Positions 9,789-16,718 of a DNA stretch of 19,472 nt are shown here, piece by piece. Within the stretch, counting starts at the first letter, position 1. The number at the start of each line of letters is the position of its first letter. Under the pieces are notes generated by a model. The model did not search any database and was not told the DNA's origin. It saw nothing but the letters and a program-made list of their open reading frames with translations. The stretch is from JACRBK01 sp964427955 (lineage in GTDB: Bacteria; Chloroflexota; Anaerolineae; Aggregatilineales; Aggregatilineaceae): contig CAYRWY010000053.1 in assembly GCA_964427955.1 (NCBI GenBank), positions 1 to 19,472 of the forward strand. The letters are read 5' to 3'. The position numbers and the translations under genes are program-made.

Positions 9789-10097
9789 ATGAACGAACAG
9801 GAAATCAAAACCAAGCTCAGCGAAGCCTGGAAAGCGCGCCACGCGGGCCAGTACCAAGCTGCGATTGATGCCTTCAAGCAGATTGTTGCCAGTATGCCCG
9901 ATCATATTGATGCCAACTGGGGATTAGCCTTGACCTATCGGGCTCAAGGTGATCGAGAAAATGCTTTGAAAGTGTTCCAAAAAGTGAAAGACCTCGTTAC
10001 AGAACGACTGCAAACCGAAACCGAAGAGCGCGAGAAGTATTTCATGCTCAGCCGCATGGTCACGCAGCAGATTGAGCAGATGGCCGACTTCATCTAG
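9789..10097 (+). CDS. Small TPR-repeat protein
   Basis: A 102-residue soluble protein of mostly helical character. Residues about 7-70 carry two TPR units: AWKARHAGQYQAAIDAFKQI, then ANWGLALTYRAQGDRENALKVF. A charged C-terminal helix follows (LQTETEEREKYFML). TPRs are protein-protein docking modules; no enzyme motif is present. ATG occurs at 9783 and at 9789 in the same frame. GGAG at 9779-9782 touches the first ATG but sits 6 bases before the second, so 9789 is preferred. Its base use is less GC-rich than its neighbours. It heads an operon with the URO-D-like gene 20 bases on and rsmD after that. The partner is unknown. Confidence 0.82.
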   Translation: MNEQEIKTKLSEAWKARHAGQYQAAIDAFKQIVASMPDHIDANWGLALTYRAQGDRENALKVFQKVKDLVTERLQTETEEREKYFMLSRMVTQQIEQMADFI

Positions 10098-10117
10098 CGC
10101 CCGGAGCAGTGTGTCCC

Positions 10118-11110
10118 ATGACTTTGAGTAAGCGAGAGCGTTTGGAAAAGACGATCCAGGGCGACCGGGTCGATCGCGTGCCTGTCGCGTTGTGGCGGCA
10201 TTGGCCCGGCGACGATCAGCGCGCGGCGGACCTGGCCGAAGCGTTGGTCGATTTCCAGCGCCGCTGGGATTTCGACTTTGTGAAGGTGACGCCCGCCAGC
10301 AGTTACTGCATCGCCGATTACGGCGTGCAGGATCGCTGGGTGGGGCATCTGGAGGGGACGCGCGAATATGTCCGCCGCGCGGTTCAGCGGTCGCTGGACT
10401 GGACCGAGCTGCGGGTGCTGGACCCTTCGCGGGGGTCGCTGGGCCGCCAGTTGGAGACGCTGCGCTTGCTCAAAGACGCCTTCGGGACCGAAGTGCCCTT
10501 CATCATGACCATTTTCAGTCCGCTGGCGCAGGCCAAGAACATCGCCGGACCGGCCACGCTGATCGAGCACATGCGGACGGCGCCGGATCGGCTGAAAACC
10601 GGGCTGAATACGGTCACGGATAGCACCCTGCGTTTCATCGACGCCATCCGGCGCAGCGGCGTCGCGGGCATCTTCTACGCCGTCCAGCACGCGTCGTATG
10701 CGGTGATGAGCGAGAGTGAGTTCGCCGAGTTTGGCCGTCCCTATGACCGGCGCATCCTTGAGGCGCTGCCGGATGACTGGTGGCTGAACATGGTGCACCT
10801 GCACGGCGACGCGCCGATGTTCGACCAGGTCGCCGATTATCCGGTCCAGATTTTGAACTGGCATGATCGCGAGACCGGGCTGGAATTGAGCGAAGGCAGC
10901 CTGAAGTTCAAAGGCGCTGTCAGCGGCGGCCTGGGACGGTGGGACCCGATGCACAATGGGACACCGGTCGAGGTGCGTGCTCAGGCCCGCCAGGCCATCG
11001 AGCAGATGAACAATCGCCGCCTGCTGCTGTCCACCGGCTGCGTGATCATGACGACCACTCCGACCTCCAACATCCGGGCGGCGCGCGAAGTGGTCGAGGC
11101 GCTGACGTAA
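10118..11110 (+). CDS. Uroporphyrinogen decarboxylase (URO-D)-family protein, probably not HemE
   Basis: A 330-residue protein with the URO-D fold, a TIM barrel used by HemE and by corrinoid- or methylcobamide-dependent methyltransferases such as MtbA. The N-terminus KRERLEKTIQGDRVDRVPVALW and the C-terminal region LLSTGCVIMTTTPTSNIRAAREVVEAL are typical of URO-D paralogues. The N-terminal RQAGRY-like arginine motif that binds the tetrapyrrole carboxylates in HemE is not seen; the equivalent place reads RHWPGDD. WLNMVHLHGD (about 221-230) is a candidate metal- or substrate-contact strand. True heme synthesis is therefore unlikely, and a methyltransferase or other role is possible. ATG at 10118 is preferred over GTG at 10109, since GGAG (10103-10106) is 11 bases from the former and only 2 from the latter. 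It lies between the TPR gene and rsmD, 16 bases before the latter. Confidence 0.82.
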   Translation: MTLSKRERLEKTIQGDRVDRVPVALWRHWPGDDQRAADLAEALVDFQRRWDFDFVKVTPASSYCIADYGVQDRWVGHLEGTREYVRRAVQRSLDWTELRVLDPSRGSLGRQLETLRLLKDAFGTEVPFIMTIFSPLAQAKNIAGPATLIEHMRTAPDRLKTGLNTVTDSTLRFIDAIRRSGVAGIFYAVQHASYAVMSESEFAEFGRPYDRRILEALPDDWWLNMVHLHGDAPMFDQVADYPVQILNWHDRETGLELSEGSLKFKGAVSGGLGRWDPMHNGTPVEVRAQARQAIEQMNNRRLLLSTGCVIMTTTPTSNIRAAREVVEALT

Positions 11111-11126
11111 AGGCCAGGAGAGCACG

Positions 11127-11738
11127 ATGCCGATCCGTGTCATTGCCGGTGTGGCCAAAGGGCGTAAGCTCAAGTTGGTCCCTGGCGACTCTACGCGTCC
11201 GGTGATGGACCGCGTGAAAGAATCCCTGTTCAACATCCTCGGCACGTCCATTCGCGACAGCTCCTTTCTGGACTTGTTCGCCGGAACGGGCAGTGTGGGG
11301 ATCGAAGCTCTCAGCCGGGGAGCTGGCCACGCGTTGTTCATCGACAACGACCGCATGGCGATCAAGACGATCCGTGAGAATCTGGAAGTGACGCGCCTGG
11401 ACAAAAAGGCTCAGGTGTTGCAGGCTGACTCCTTTGCCTATTTGCAGCGCGTTCGTCCCGAACCCTTCGAGTTCATCTACATCGCGCCGCCGCAGTTCAA
11501 AGGGATGTGGAAAAAAGCCCTGTTGGCGCTCGAAGCGAACCCGGCGCATGTCCAGCCGGACGGGGTGGTGATCGTCCAGATTGACCCCTCGGAGCGCGAA
11601 GAACTCGCCCTCACGACGCTTCAGCTTTACGATGAGCGGAAATATGGTCGCACGGTGTTGTGGTTCTTTGAACGCACGCCCGACGATGAACCGCAGGCCG
11701 AAGAGGAGACCGGCGACCCGGCCTCTGAGGACGATTAG
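11127..11738 (+). CDS. rsmD: 16S rRNA (guanine(966)-N(2))-methyltransferase RsmD
   Basis: A 203-residue class I SAM-dependent methyltransferase that modifies G966 (E. coli numbering) of 16S rRNA during 30S assembly. The N-terminus MPIRVIAGVAKGRKL and TRPVMDRVKESLFNIL are RsmD hallmarks. SAM motif I is LDLFAGTGSVGIEAL (48-62), and FIDND (71-75) holds the acidic SAM-ribose residue. Motif IV, usually DPPY or NPPY, reads APPQ here (120-123), so the catalytic Asp/Asn is missing. I think similar sequences occur in other Chloroflexota, which would argue for a lineage variant. The C-terminal tail is acidic and disordered. AGGAG (11116-11120) lies 6 bases before the ATG. It is the last gene of the TPR-uroD-rsmD operon, ending 3 bases from the convergent cca stop. 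Confidence 0.88.
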   Translation: MPIRVIAGVAKGRKLKLVPGDSTRPVMDRVKESLFNILGTSIRDSSFLDLFAGTGSVGIEALSRGAGHALFIDNDRMAIKTIRENLEVTRLDKKAQVLQADSFAYLQRVRPEPFEFIYIAPPQFKGMWKKALLALEANPAHVQPDGVVIVQIDPSEREELALTTLQLYDERKYGRTVLWFFERTPDDEPQAEEETGDPASEDD

Positions 11739-11741
11739 AAC

Positions 11742-13226
11742 TCAGCCCTGACTATCCAGGAAGCGTTGGACCCACTCCAACGCTTCTTTTTTGGTGGTGA
11801 TTTCGCCGGTGACCTGGGCCTCGCGCATCTGTTCCAGCACCTGGCCGATCTGCGGCCCGGGCGACAGCTTGAAATGCTCCAGCAGGTCCTGGCCGCCCAA
11901 CAGCGCCGGGGGGGCGATGGCTGTCTCGTGCTGCAAAAAGTACCGTTCGAGCAGCGTTTGGATGTTTTCCAGATATCCCACCCAAACCCGCGAATCCAAC
12001 GCGGTGCCATAGGTGGCCAGGTAATCCGCCATCGCCAGCAGGCAGATGTCCACGCCCGCCGGTCCTGCTGCGCGCCAGAAACGGTACACGGCGCGTGCCG
12101 TCAGGGGAGGGTGGGTGTTGAGCCAGTGCGGGCGCATGTGGTGGCGGACGATGGCCGCCAGGTGATTGCTTTCGTCATTGCTCAGCCGCAGCGCCGCCGC
12201 GCGCGTGATCGCGATCTCCTCGCTGATCTGCTCGTGGCGGTAGAAATGGCTGTCGCCGTCGGCATCGACCGAGCGCGCCGCCGGTTTCCCCGTGTCGTGC
12301 AGCAGCGCCGCCAGGATGATCAAGGCCCGTTCCGTCCGCCCATTCGGCCATTCCCGGCTAAGATGATCTTGCAGGGGATGGCGCACGGCATTCAACGCGG
12401 CGGCGATCATCCCGAATTGCAGGTTGGCGGTGAGATTTTCGTCACGGTGGGGGGCGATCAGGCGGAGAATGACGTCCAATCCCTCGACGGTTCGCAGCGT
12501 GTGCTGCCAGACGTCGAGCTGGTGCGGCGGGCTTTGTTCCACGCCGTGCAGCAAGGCCGCTTCGGGCACGATCTGGCGCAGCAGATCAAGCTGGAGGAGC
12601 GCCTCCAACGCGGCAGCGGGCTTTTTGCCGTTCAGAATCTGGAAGAATTCGTCCCGCAGCCGTTCGGGTGACATCTCCGGCAGGCGGTAAGCCTGATCGC
12701 GCACACAGCGGCGGGTTTCCAGCTCGATCATTAACCCAAAGGCGACGCTGGCCAGCACGGCGCGCAGCGCCCGGATCGGGTCACTGGCAATCGAATCCGG
12801 ACGGCACTGGCGCAGCCGCCGGGTCTGAAGGTCCTTGAGTCCTTCCAGCGGATCGATCACGTCCTGCCAGTTTCCGGCTAGCCGGACCGCCATCGCATTG
12901 ACCGTAAAATCCCGGTGCTGGAGATCGGTGAGCAGGTCCGGCCCGCGAAACTGGGCGACGTCGATGCTCAGTTGCGTATCCTGCCAGGGGATCAGCGCTC
13001 GCCCGACGCCGCGCTCGGCGTCCAGCGGATAATAGGCCCCCTTGAAATGATTGGCGAGCTGCCGCGCCAGCGGTCGCCCGTCCTCCGGCACCGCCAGATC
13101 GAGGTCGTGCAGCGGCAGGTGCAAATAGGCATCCCGGACCGCTCCGCCGACGATATACACTTCTTGATCGGCGGGAAGTGCCGCCTGGAGAGCTTCCAGG
13201 CTGGGATGCCAGAGGAGCGGGCGCAC
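11742..13226 (-). CDS. cca: CCA-adding enzyme / poly(A) polymerase family with HD domain
   Basis: A 494-residue class II nucleotidyltransferase that most likely adds or repairs the 3' CCA of tRNAs. Motif VGGAVRD (26-32) and the metal-binding DLD (41-43) mark the polymerase head; HRDFTVNAMA (104-113), DPLEGLKDL (125-133) and DPIRALRA (149-156) are the following family motifs. SPERLRDEFFQIL begins the RNA-binding region. An HD phosphohydrolase domain follows with LLHDTGKPA (H310, D311) and RHEQIS (H331). CCA addition and poly(A) addition cannot be told apart from sequence alone. The nearby tRNA-Arg lacks an encoded CCA, so CCA activity is needed in this cell. The start is GTG, 2 bases after the hpt stop; GGAGG inside the end of hpt is 6 bases before it, so translation is probably coupled. 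Its last codons hold the rsmD terminator. Confidence 0.92.
   Translation of the reverse strand: MRPLLWHPSLEALQAALPADQEVYIVGGAVRDAYLHLPLHDLDLAVPEDGRPLARQLANHFKGAYYPLDAERGVGRALIPWQDTQLSIDVAQFRGPDLLTDLQHRDFTVNAMAVRLAGNWQDVIDPLEGLKDLQTRRLRQCRPDSIASDPIRALRAVLASVAFGLMIELETRRCVRDQAYRLPEMSPERLRDEFFQILNGKKPAAALEALLQLDLLRQIVPEAALLHGVEQSPPHQLDVWQHTLRTVEGLDVILRLIAPHRDENLTANLQFGMIAAALNAVRHPLQDHLSREWPNGRTERALIILAALLHDTGKPAARSVDADGDSHFYRHEQISEEIAITRAAALRLSNDESNHLAAIVRHHMRPHWLNTHPPLTARAVYRFWRAAGPAGVDICLLAMADYLATYGTALDSRVWVGYLENIQTLLERYFLQHETAIAPPALLGGQDLLEHFKLSPGPQIGQVLEQMREAQVTGEITTKKEALEWVQRFLDSQG
11760..11792 (+). terminator. Intrinsic terminator of the rsmD operon, inside the cca coding end
   Basis: GAAGCGTTGGA (11760-11770) and TCCAACGCTTC (11776-11786) form a perfect 11-bp stem with loop CCCAC, followed by TTTTTT (11787-11792). 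It starts 22 bases after the rsmD stop and reads only in the plus direction. The same bases encode the EALEWVQRF region of the convergent cca gene. Confidence 0.9.
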
Positions 13227-13228
13227 GC

Positions 13229-13789
13229 CTAGCCTCCGAAGCGGGAGTCGGGTTTACAGACGGCCACGAACGGCAGGTTGCGGAAGACCTCGTCCAGGTC
13301 GAGGCCGTAGCCAAACACGAACTTGTCCGGGATTTCGAAGCCCAGGTAATCCAGGTGGATGTCCACCTGGCGGCGGCTGGGCTTGCTGAGCAGGGTGCAG
13401 ATGCGGATGCTGGCCGGCTTACGCGTCGAAAGCAGGCTCAGGATGTAGTTCATGGTGTGACCGCTGTCGATGATGTCTTCGACGATGATCAGGTGCTTGT
13501 CGGCGATGTCCTGGCTCAGGTCCATGTCGATGCGCACCCGCCCGCTGGACTCGCGCACGCCGTCCCCGTAGCTGGAGATGGCCAGAAAGTCGATGGCGTG
13601 CGGGATGTCGATGTTGCGCATCAGGTCGGTGAGGAACATCACGCCGCCCTTGAGCACACAGACCAGCAGGACGTTCTTTTTCCCCGCGTAGTCAGCCGTG
13701 ATCTGCTGGCCCAGTTCGCGGATGCGGGCCTGTAGGGTCTCGCTGTCGATCAGGATTTCTTGCAGAAAGGGTTCGTAGGGGTGACTCAT
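13229..13789 (-). CDS. hpt: Hypoxanthine phosphoribosyltransferase
   Basis: A 186-residue purine-salvage enzyme that joins hypoxanthine (and often guanine) to PRPP, giving IMP or GMP. The PRPP-binding motif is IVEDIIDSGHT (102-112), with catalytic D108. VLLVCVLKGGVMFLTDLMR (40-58) is the pyrophosphate loop. The flexible loop is SSYGDGVRESSGRV, and the base-binding end is PDKFVFGYGLDLDEVFRNLP (154-173). Length and motif order match bacterial HPRT. Only a weak GAGTG element precedes the ATG. It follows the unknown helical gene after 64 bases and is joined to cca by a 2-base gap, so it is probably in the same transcript. A 6-bp hairpin at 13811-13828 in the gap has no T-tract and is not a clear terminator. 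Confidence 0.96.
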   Translation of the reverse strand: MSHPYEPFLQEILIDSETLQARIRELGQQITADYAGKKNVLLVCVLKGGVMFLTDLMRNIDIPHAIDFLAISSYGDGVRESSGRVRIDMDLSQDIADKHLIIVEDIIDSGHTMNYILSLLSTRKPASIRICTLLSKPSRRQVDIHLDYLGFEIPDKFVFGYGLDLDEVFRNLPFVAVCKPDSRFGG

Positions 13790-13853
13790 TAGGACACTCG
13801 TGTTGGGTCTCCCGTCCGTAAAGACGGGGCAGGTTGATCGGTGGAACTCGGCC

Positions 13854-14435
13854 TCAGTGATAGATGTTTCTTTCGGTCTTGTCTTGAGCGGGGGTGTGAA
13901 TCGTCCAATACTGGCGCGCGACCGTGATGCTCACTCCCTCCATCCAATCTACGGCCATCTGGTGCAGCCGGGTGGTGATCTGAATATCGTTGTGCAGTTG
14001 GGCGGCCATGCGCAGCGAGGCATCGACCATCTTTTGGAGCAGGAGAAAATCCTTCTCGTCCAGGACGATCCCTTTTTCGCGCACGAAATCGAGAATGGCC
14101 CCGGTGGTCAACAGATGGTAGCGCTCGAGCTGGGAGGGCGGGGTGAGGGGGGTAATATCGACGTCGTAGCTTTCGCTGAAGGTCCTGACGACCCGATCCC
14201 TCACGTCAAAATGGTACTCGCGCAGGGAGAGCAGCCGCTGCTGGAGATCGTTGGTGATGTCGTGCAGCAGGTCCAGACGGGGTGGCTCGTGTACGAGTTG
14301 AAGCTCGATGAAGGTGATCAGCGGCGCTTCGCTGCCACCTGTCAAGCACTGCTCGAACAGGTTCATGGCTTCCTGGCGAAGATGACTTGACTCGGCCAAT
14401 GCGAACAGACTCCGTCCTATTGAGTTATCGAGCAT
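13854..14435 (-). CDS. Unrecognised helical protein downstream of DUF971 gene
   Basis: A 193-residue protein that I do not recognise. It starts at ATG 14433-14435 (MLDNSIGRSLF), which has GGAGG with a 6-7 base gap before it; a longer open frame extends upstream but lacks such a site. It overlaps the DUF971 gene end by 11 bases, a sign of coupling. Predicted content is mainly amphipathic helix with a leucine-rich stretch (LLHDITNDLQQRLLSLREYH), many charged residues, no cysteine pair motif, and no signal peptide or membrane helix. A conserved-looking block is LERYHLLTTGAILDFVREKG. It could be a coiled-coil or helical-bundle accessory protein. The function is unknown; the only clue is its position between DUF971 and the hpt-cca pair. 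Confidence 0.75.
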   Translation of the reverse strand: MLDNSIGRSLFALAESSHLRQEAMNLFEQCLTGGSEAPLITFIELQLVHEPPRLDLLHDITNDLQQRLLSLREYHFDVRDRVVRTFSESYDVDITPLTPPSQLERYHLLTTGAILDFVREKGIVLDEKDFLLLQKMVDASLRMAAQLHNDIQITTRLHQMAVDWMEGVSITVARQYWTIHTPAQDKTERNIYH

Positions 14436-14763
14436 TCTTTCCCTCCGCCGGACACAGGCGATGCAGATAGTCCCAGGTGTAGAGCCCTGAATTGTGTCCG
14501 TCGTTCCAAAAAAACTGAAGGGCATAGTTGCCGACCAGTTCCAGTTGGTCCACGGCGTAGTGCTGCACGGGAATCAAGTCGAGCAGGTTTGTCGGATCGT
14601 ATTGGCGGCCCATCTTCTCGTGGCCGCCCCGGCATTCAGCGCAGGGACAGGCCATGCGCAGCGGGCCGACAGGATAGGCGCAGGTCCGCCCATCCGACCA
14701 TTCGATGGTGAGCGTTCCGGCGCTTTGTTCCAGCACGATGTTGGTGGGAGTTACCACAGCCAT
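14425..14763 (-). CDS. DUF971 / gamma-butyrobetaine hydroxylase N-terminal-like protein
   Basis: A 112-residue single-domain protein of the DUF971 family (GBBH-like N-terminal). Visible family features: LTIEWSDGRTCAYPVGPLRMACPCAEC (18-44) with a Cys-Pro-Cys-x-x-Cys cluster (C39, C41, C44), then LELVGNYALQFFWNDGHNSGLYTWDYLHRLC (74-104). In its relatives the domain binds zinc or sits in front of oxygenases and Fe-S carrier proteins; no oxygenase domain is present here. It may act in Fe-S or metal handling, but that is an inference. It starts 9 bases after the HhH gene stop, without a clear ribosome binding site, and overlaps the next gene by 11 bases, so it is very likely co-transcribed. Confidence 0.9.
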   Translation of the reverse strand: MAVVTPTNIVLEQSAGTLTIEWSDGRTCAYPVGPLRMACPCAECRGGHEKMGRQYDPTNLLDLIPVQHYAVDQLELVGNYALQFFWNDGHNSGLYTWDYLHRLCPAEGKNAR

Positions 14764-14772
14764 GACGTTCGT

Positions 14773-15186
14773 CTAGCTCTTTGCTAACTGAGCGGCCTGG
14801 CCGATCCAGTTCCGGGTGCGAATACGCTGGGCGGTGACCGCTACGTGAGGGGCCAGTTTTTCGGCCAGGACTTCGGGTGTTTGTTCGGCCAACTGCGCCC
14901 ACCGGGTGATCCCAATGGCGGCCAGGGCGTTTGCAAACCGGGGTCCGATATCTTTGATCTGAGTGAGATCATCCCCGGTGGACGGTTCCGATTCTTCTTT
15001 CAGGATATCGAGCGGGAGCACGATCTGGGGAAGTTCATCAGGTTGTGAAGACCGTATTTGGGACTTGACGACCACACGGGCGGCTTCTTTGGCTCGTTTG
15101 CTCTGCCGCAGAAGCAGCCAACCTACCACCATACTGGCGCTCAAGCCCGCGCCCAGCACTGTTAGATTTCGCGCTGTTTTGTACAT
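14773..15186 (-). CDS. Membrane-anchored helix-hairpin-helix protein
   Basis: A 137-residue protein with one N-terminal hydrophobic helix (about 8-26), then a charged linker (QSKRAKEAARVVVKSQIR), then a helix-hairpin-helix domain (about 73-137). The HhH core is LTQIKDIGPRFANALAAIGI (74-93) followed by TRWAQLAEQTPEVLAEKL, and it ends in RNWIGQAAQLA, the usual end of this domain type. HhH modules bind DNA or proteins non-specifically; this form resembles the small predicted nucleic-acid-binding domain seen beside ribosomal L21 in some proteins and in DUF4332-like sequences. No nuclease residues are evident. The start at ATG 15184-15186 is preferred: a strong promoter lies just upstream (15227-15255) and would lie inside any longer version. 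It heads the operon with DUF971. Confidence 0.78.
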   Translation of the reverse strand: MYKTARNLTVLGAGLSASMVVGWLLLRQSKRAKEAARVVVKSQIRSSQPDELPQIVLPLDILKEESEPSTGDDLTQIKDIGPRFANALAAIGITRWAQLAEQTPEVLAEKLAPHVAVTAQRIRTRNWIGQAAQLAKS

Positions 15187-15226
15187 AGCTTCACTCGCTA
15201 AAATGTTCTGAACTATTACAGACTGT

Positions 15227-15255
15227 ATTGTAGCAGGTGAGTGAAAGCGTGTCCA
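15227..15255 (-). promoter_or_regulatory. Promoter of the HhH-DUF971 operon
   Basis: On the minus strand TGGACA (15250-15255), a 17-base spacer, then TGCTACAAT, an extended -10 (TACAAT at 15227-15232). Five of six -35 bases match. Transcription would start near 15220, giving a leader of about 35 bases before the ATG at 15186. Confidence 0.8.
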
Positions 15256-15353
15256 ATCCGGGCGGCAGGTCGTGGCTGGCATCGAGCGTTTAAGCAGAGA
15301 AAGTCTGAGTTCAAGACACAATCGGTAAGTCGGAAATACGACCGCCTTAGCAC

Positions 15354-15382
15354 TTGCCTTATCGGTCTGATGACGCTATACT
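15354..15382 (+). promoter_or_regulatory. Promoter of the SARP-family regulator gene
   Basis: TTGCCT (15354-15359), a 17-base spacer, and TATACT (15377-15382). It is divergent from the HhH promoter; the two elements are about 100 bases apart. A ribosome binding site AAGGA (15411-15415) precedes the ATG at 15423 by 7 bases. Confidence 0.75.
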
Positions 15383-15422
15383 AAGGTTATCTCTACCGGT
15401 TAACCAATACAAGGAACTACCG

Positions 15423-16694
15423 ATGGAACTGAATCATTTAATTGCAGCATCTTATCAGACCTTCAAGGATCGTGCCAGGGATGCTCGCGTAGTTCTTCTT
15501 CATCCCGCCAGCCGCTACCGTTCGGTGTTAGTGGCCCAGCTCATGAATGAACCGGAGACGCAGGTCTTCTACTATGCGATGGGGCCGGACGACCTCAACA
15601 TTCACTCGTTTTTGTCCGGCGTGACCCATGATCTGGCCAACCAGCATCCGACTTTCGGTCGGTACTTGAATCAGATTCATTTTGAGAGCGAAGAGAATCT
15701 GGAAGTGCTTCGCGACGCTTTTGTGGCTGATTTGCGTGATTTGAGTGACGAACCGTTCCTGCTGATTCTGGACGAGTACGACCGGACCGACAGCGCCGAC
15801 GATCTCCAGGCGTTCGTGGAACTGGTGATCCTGAAGTTGCCCGCGAACTGCCAGATGTTGATCAACAGCCGGACTCTGCCGCGTCTGCCCTGGGTTTCCC
15901 TGATCGCTCAGAAAAAGGCCATCATCCTGCTCGACGAACAGCAGATCGCCAGCAATTTCTACGATATGCGGATCGACGGTGAGCCGCGCCTGGAAGTCAG
16001 CGCGCTGGGGCCGGGCTACGTCTCGCTCAACGGCGTCGCGATTGACACCTGGGAAGGGCACCTGCCCCGCCTCCTGTTCTTCTTTGCCCTCGACCGCCCC
16101 GTGGTCACGCGCTCCGAGATCTGCCAGGCGTTCTGGCCGGATCTCGACAACGACCAGGCCGTCAACGTCTTCCACGTCACCAAGCGCCGTCTGCACAAGG
16201 CGCTGGACTTCGACGTGCTGGTGCACGAAGGTGGTTACTACCGCGTGAATCCGCAGATCGCGGTCTACTACGACATCATGGAATTCGTCGGCGCGCTGGT
16301 CAAAGGGCGGTCGCCTGAAGTGACCGACAAGGCCGCTGTCTGGCAGTCGGCCATCGACCTGTACCGGGGTCCGTTCCTGCAAGGCCACAGCGACAAGTGG
16401 ATCGTCGAGCGCCGCGCGGATTACCAGACCGGCTACCTCGAAGCCCTGAGCGAAATGGCTCGCATCCGCCTCGAAGAAGGTCGCCAGGAGCACGCCCTGG
16501 GCCTGCTGCTGCGCGCTGTCGCCGAGAACGACCGCTACGAGCCGATTCACCGCCAGATCATGCAACTCTACGCGAACCTCGGACGGCGCAGTGAAGCTGC
16601 CGCGCATTACCAGAAGCTGATCGACCTGCTCAAGTCTGACCGCCGCGAGCCGGAAGCGGAGACCAAGGCGCTGTACGCCTCGATCATGTCCTGA
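15423..16694 (+). CDS. SARP/BTAD-family transcriptional regulator with degenerate STAND-like N-terminus
   Basis: A 423-residue protein, probably a cytoplasmic transcription factor. Residues 1-180 resemble the NTPase front of LuxR/MalT regulators: a Walker B-like LLILDEYDRTD (113-123) and an arginine-bearing strand QMLINSRTLPRLPW. However, where the P-loop GxGKT should be, the sequence reads HPASRYRSVLV (27-37), so nucleotide binding is doubtful. Residues about 187-285 form an OmpR/SARP-type winged helix (LLFFFALDRPVVTRSEICQAFWPD ... NVFHVTKRRLHKAL). Residues about 285-420 form the helical bacterial transcriptional activation domain (RGPFLQGH, WIVERRADYQTGYLEAL, then TPR-like helices). SARP factors usually activate nearby operons. 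ATG 15423 has AAGGA 7 bases upstream; the longer frame overlaps the promoter and is rejected. Its targets are unknown. Confidence 0.88.
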   Translation: MELNHLIAASYQTFKDRARDARVVLLHPASRYRSVLVAQLMNEPETQVFYYAMGPDDLNIHSFLSGVTHDLANQHPTFGRYLNQIHFESEENLEVLRDAFVADLRDLSDEPFLLILDEYDRTDSADDLQAFVELVILKLPANCQMLINSRTLPRLPWVSLIAQKKAIILLDEQQIASNFYDMRIDGEPRLEVSALGPGYVSLNGVAIDTWEGHLPRLLFFFALDRPVVTRSEICQAFWPDLDNDQAVNVFHVTKRRLHKALDFDVLVHEGGYYRVNPQIAVYYDIMEFVGALVKGRSPEVTDKAAVWQSAIDLYRGPFLQGHSDKWIVERRADYQTGYLEALSEMARIRLEEGRQEHALGLLLRAVAENDRYEPIHRQIMQLYANLGRRSEAAAHYQKLIDLLKSDRREPEAETKALYASIMS

Positions 16695-16718
16695 GTCTGC
16701 GACAATCTTTCCTGAAAG

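Noticed and set aside
11701..11735. Imperfect hairpin near the rsmD end that might terminate the cca unit
   Set aside because: It contains a mismatch, lies in the rsmD coding region and lacks a T-tract on the minus strand; no terminator for the minus unit could be supported.
11766..12671. Plus-strand open frame (301 codons) opposite cca
   Set aside because: It is antisense to cca, with no ribosome site, and it begins inside the rsmD terminator hairpin.
13811..13828. Hairpin CCCGTC/GACGGG between the unknown gene and hpt
   Set aside because: The stem is only 6 bp and no T-tract follows in either direction, so it is not called a terminator.
14436..14525. Longer N-terminal version of the unknown helical protein
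   Set aside because: It would overlap the DUF971 gene by about 100 bases and has no ribosome site, whereas ATG 14435 has GGAGG at the right distance.
15187..15321. Longer N-terminal version of the HhH protein starting at 15321
   Set aside because: The extra 45 codons would include the strong promoter at 15227-15255 and have no membrane-protein or family character; ATG 15186 is preferred.
15528..16607. Minus-strand open frame (359 codons) opposite the SARP gene
   Set aside because: It is a shadow of a gene with promoter, ribosome site and terminator on the plus strand; no start signals or domains are seen for it.
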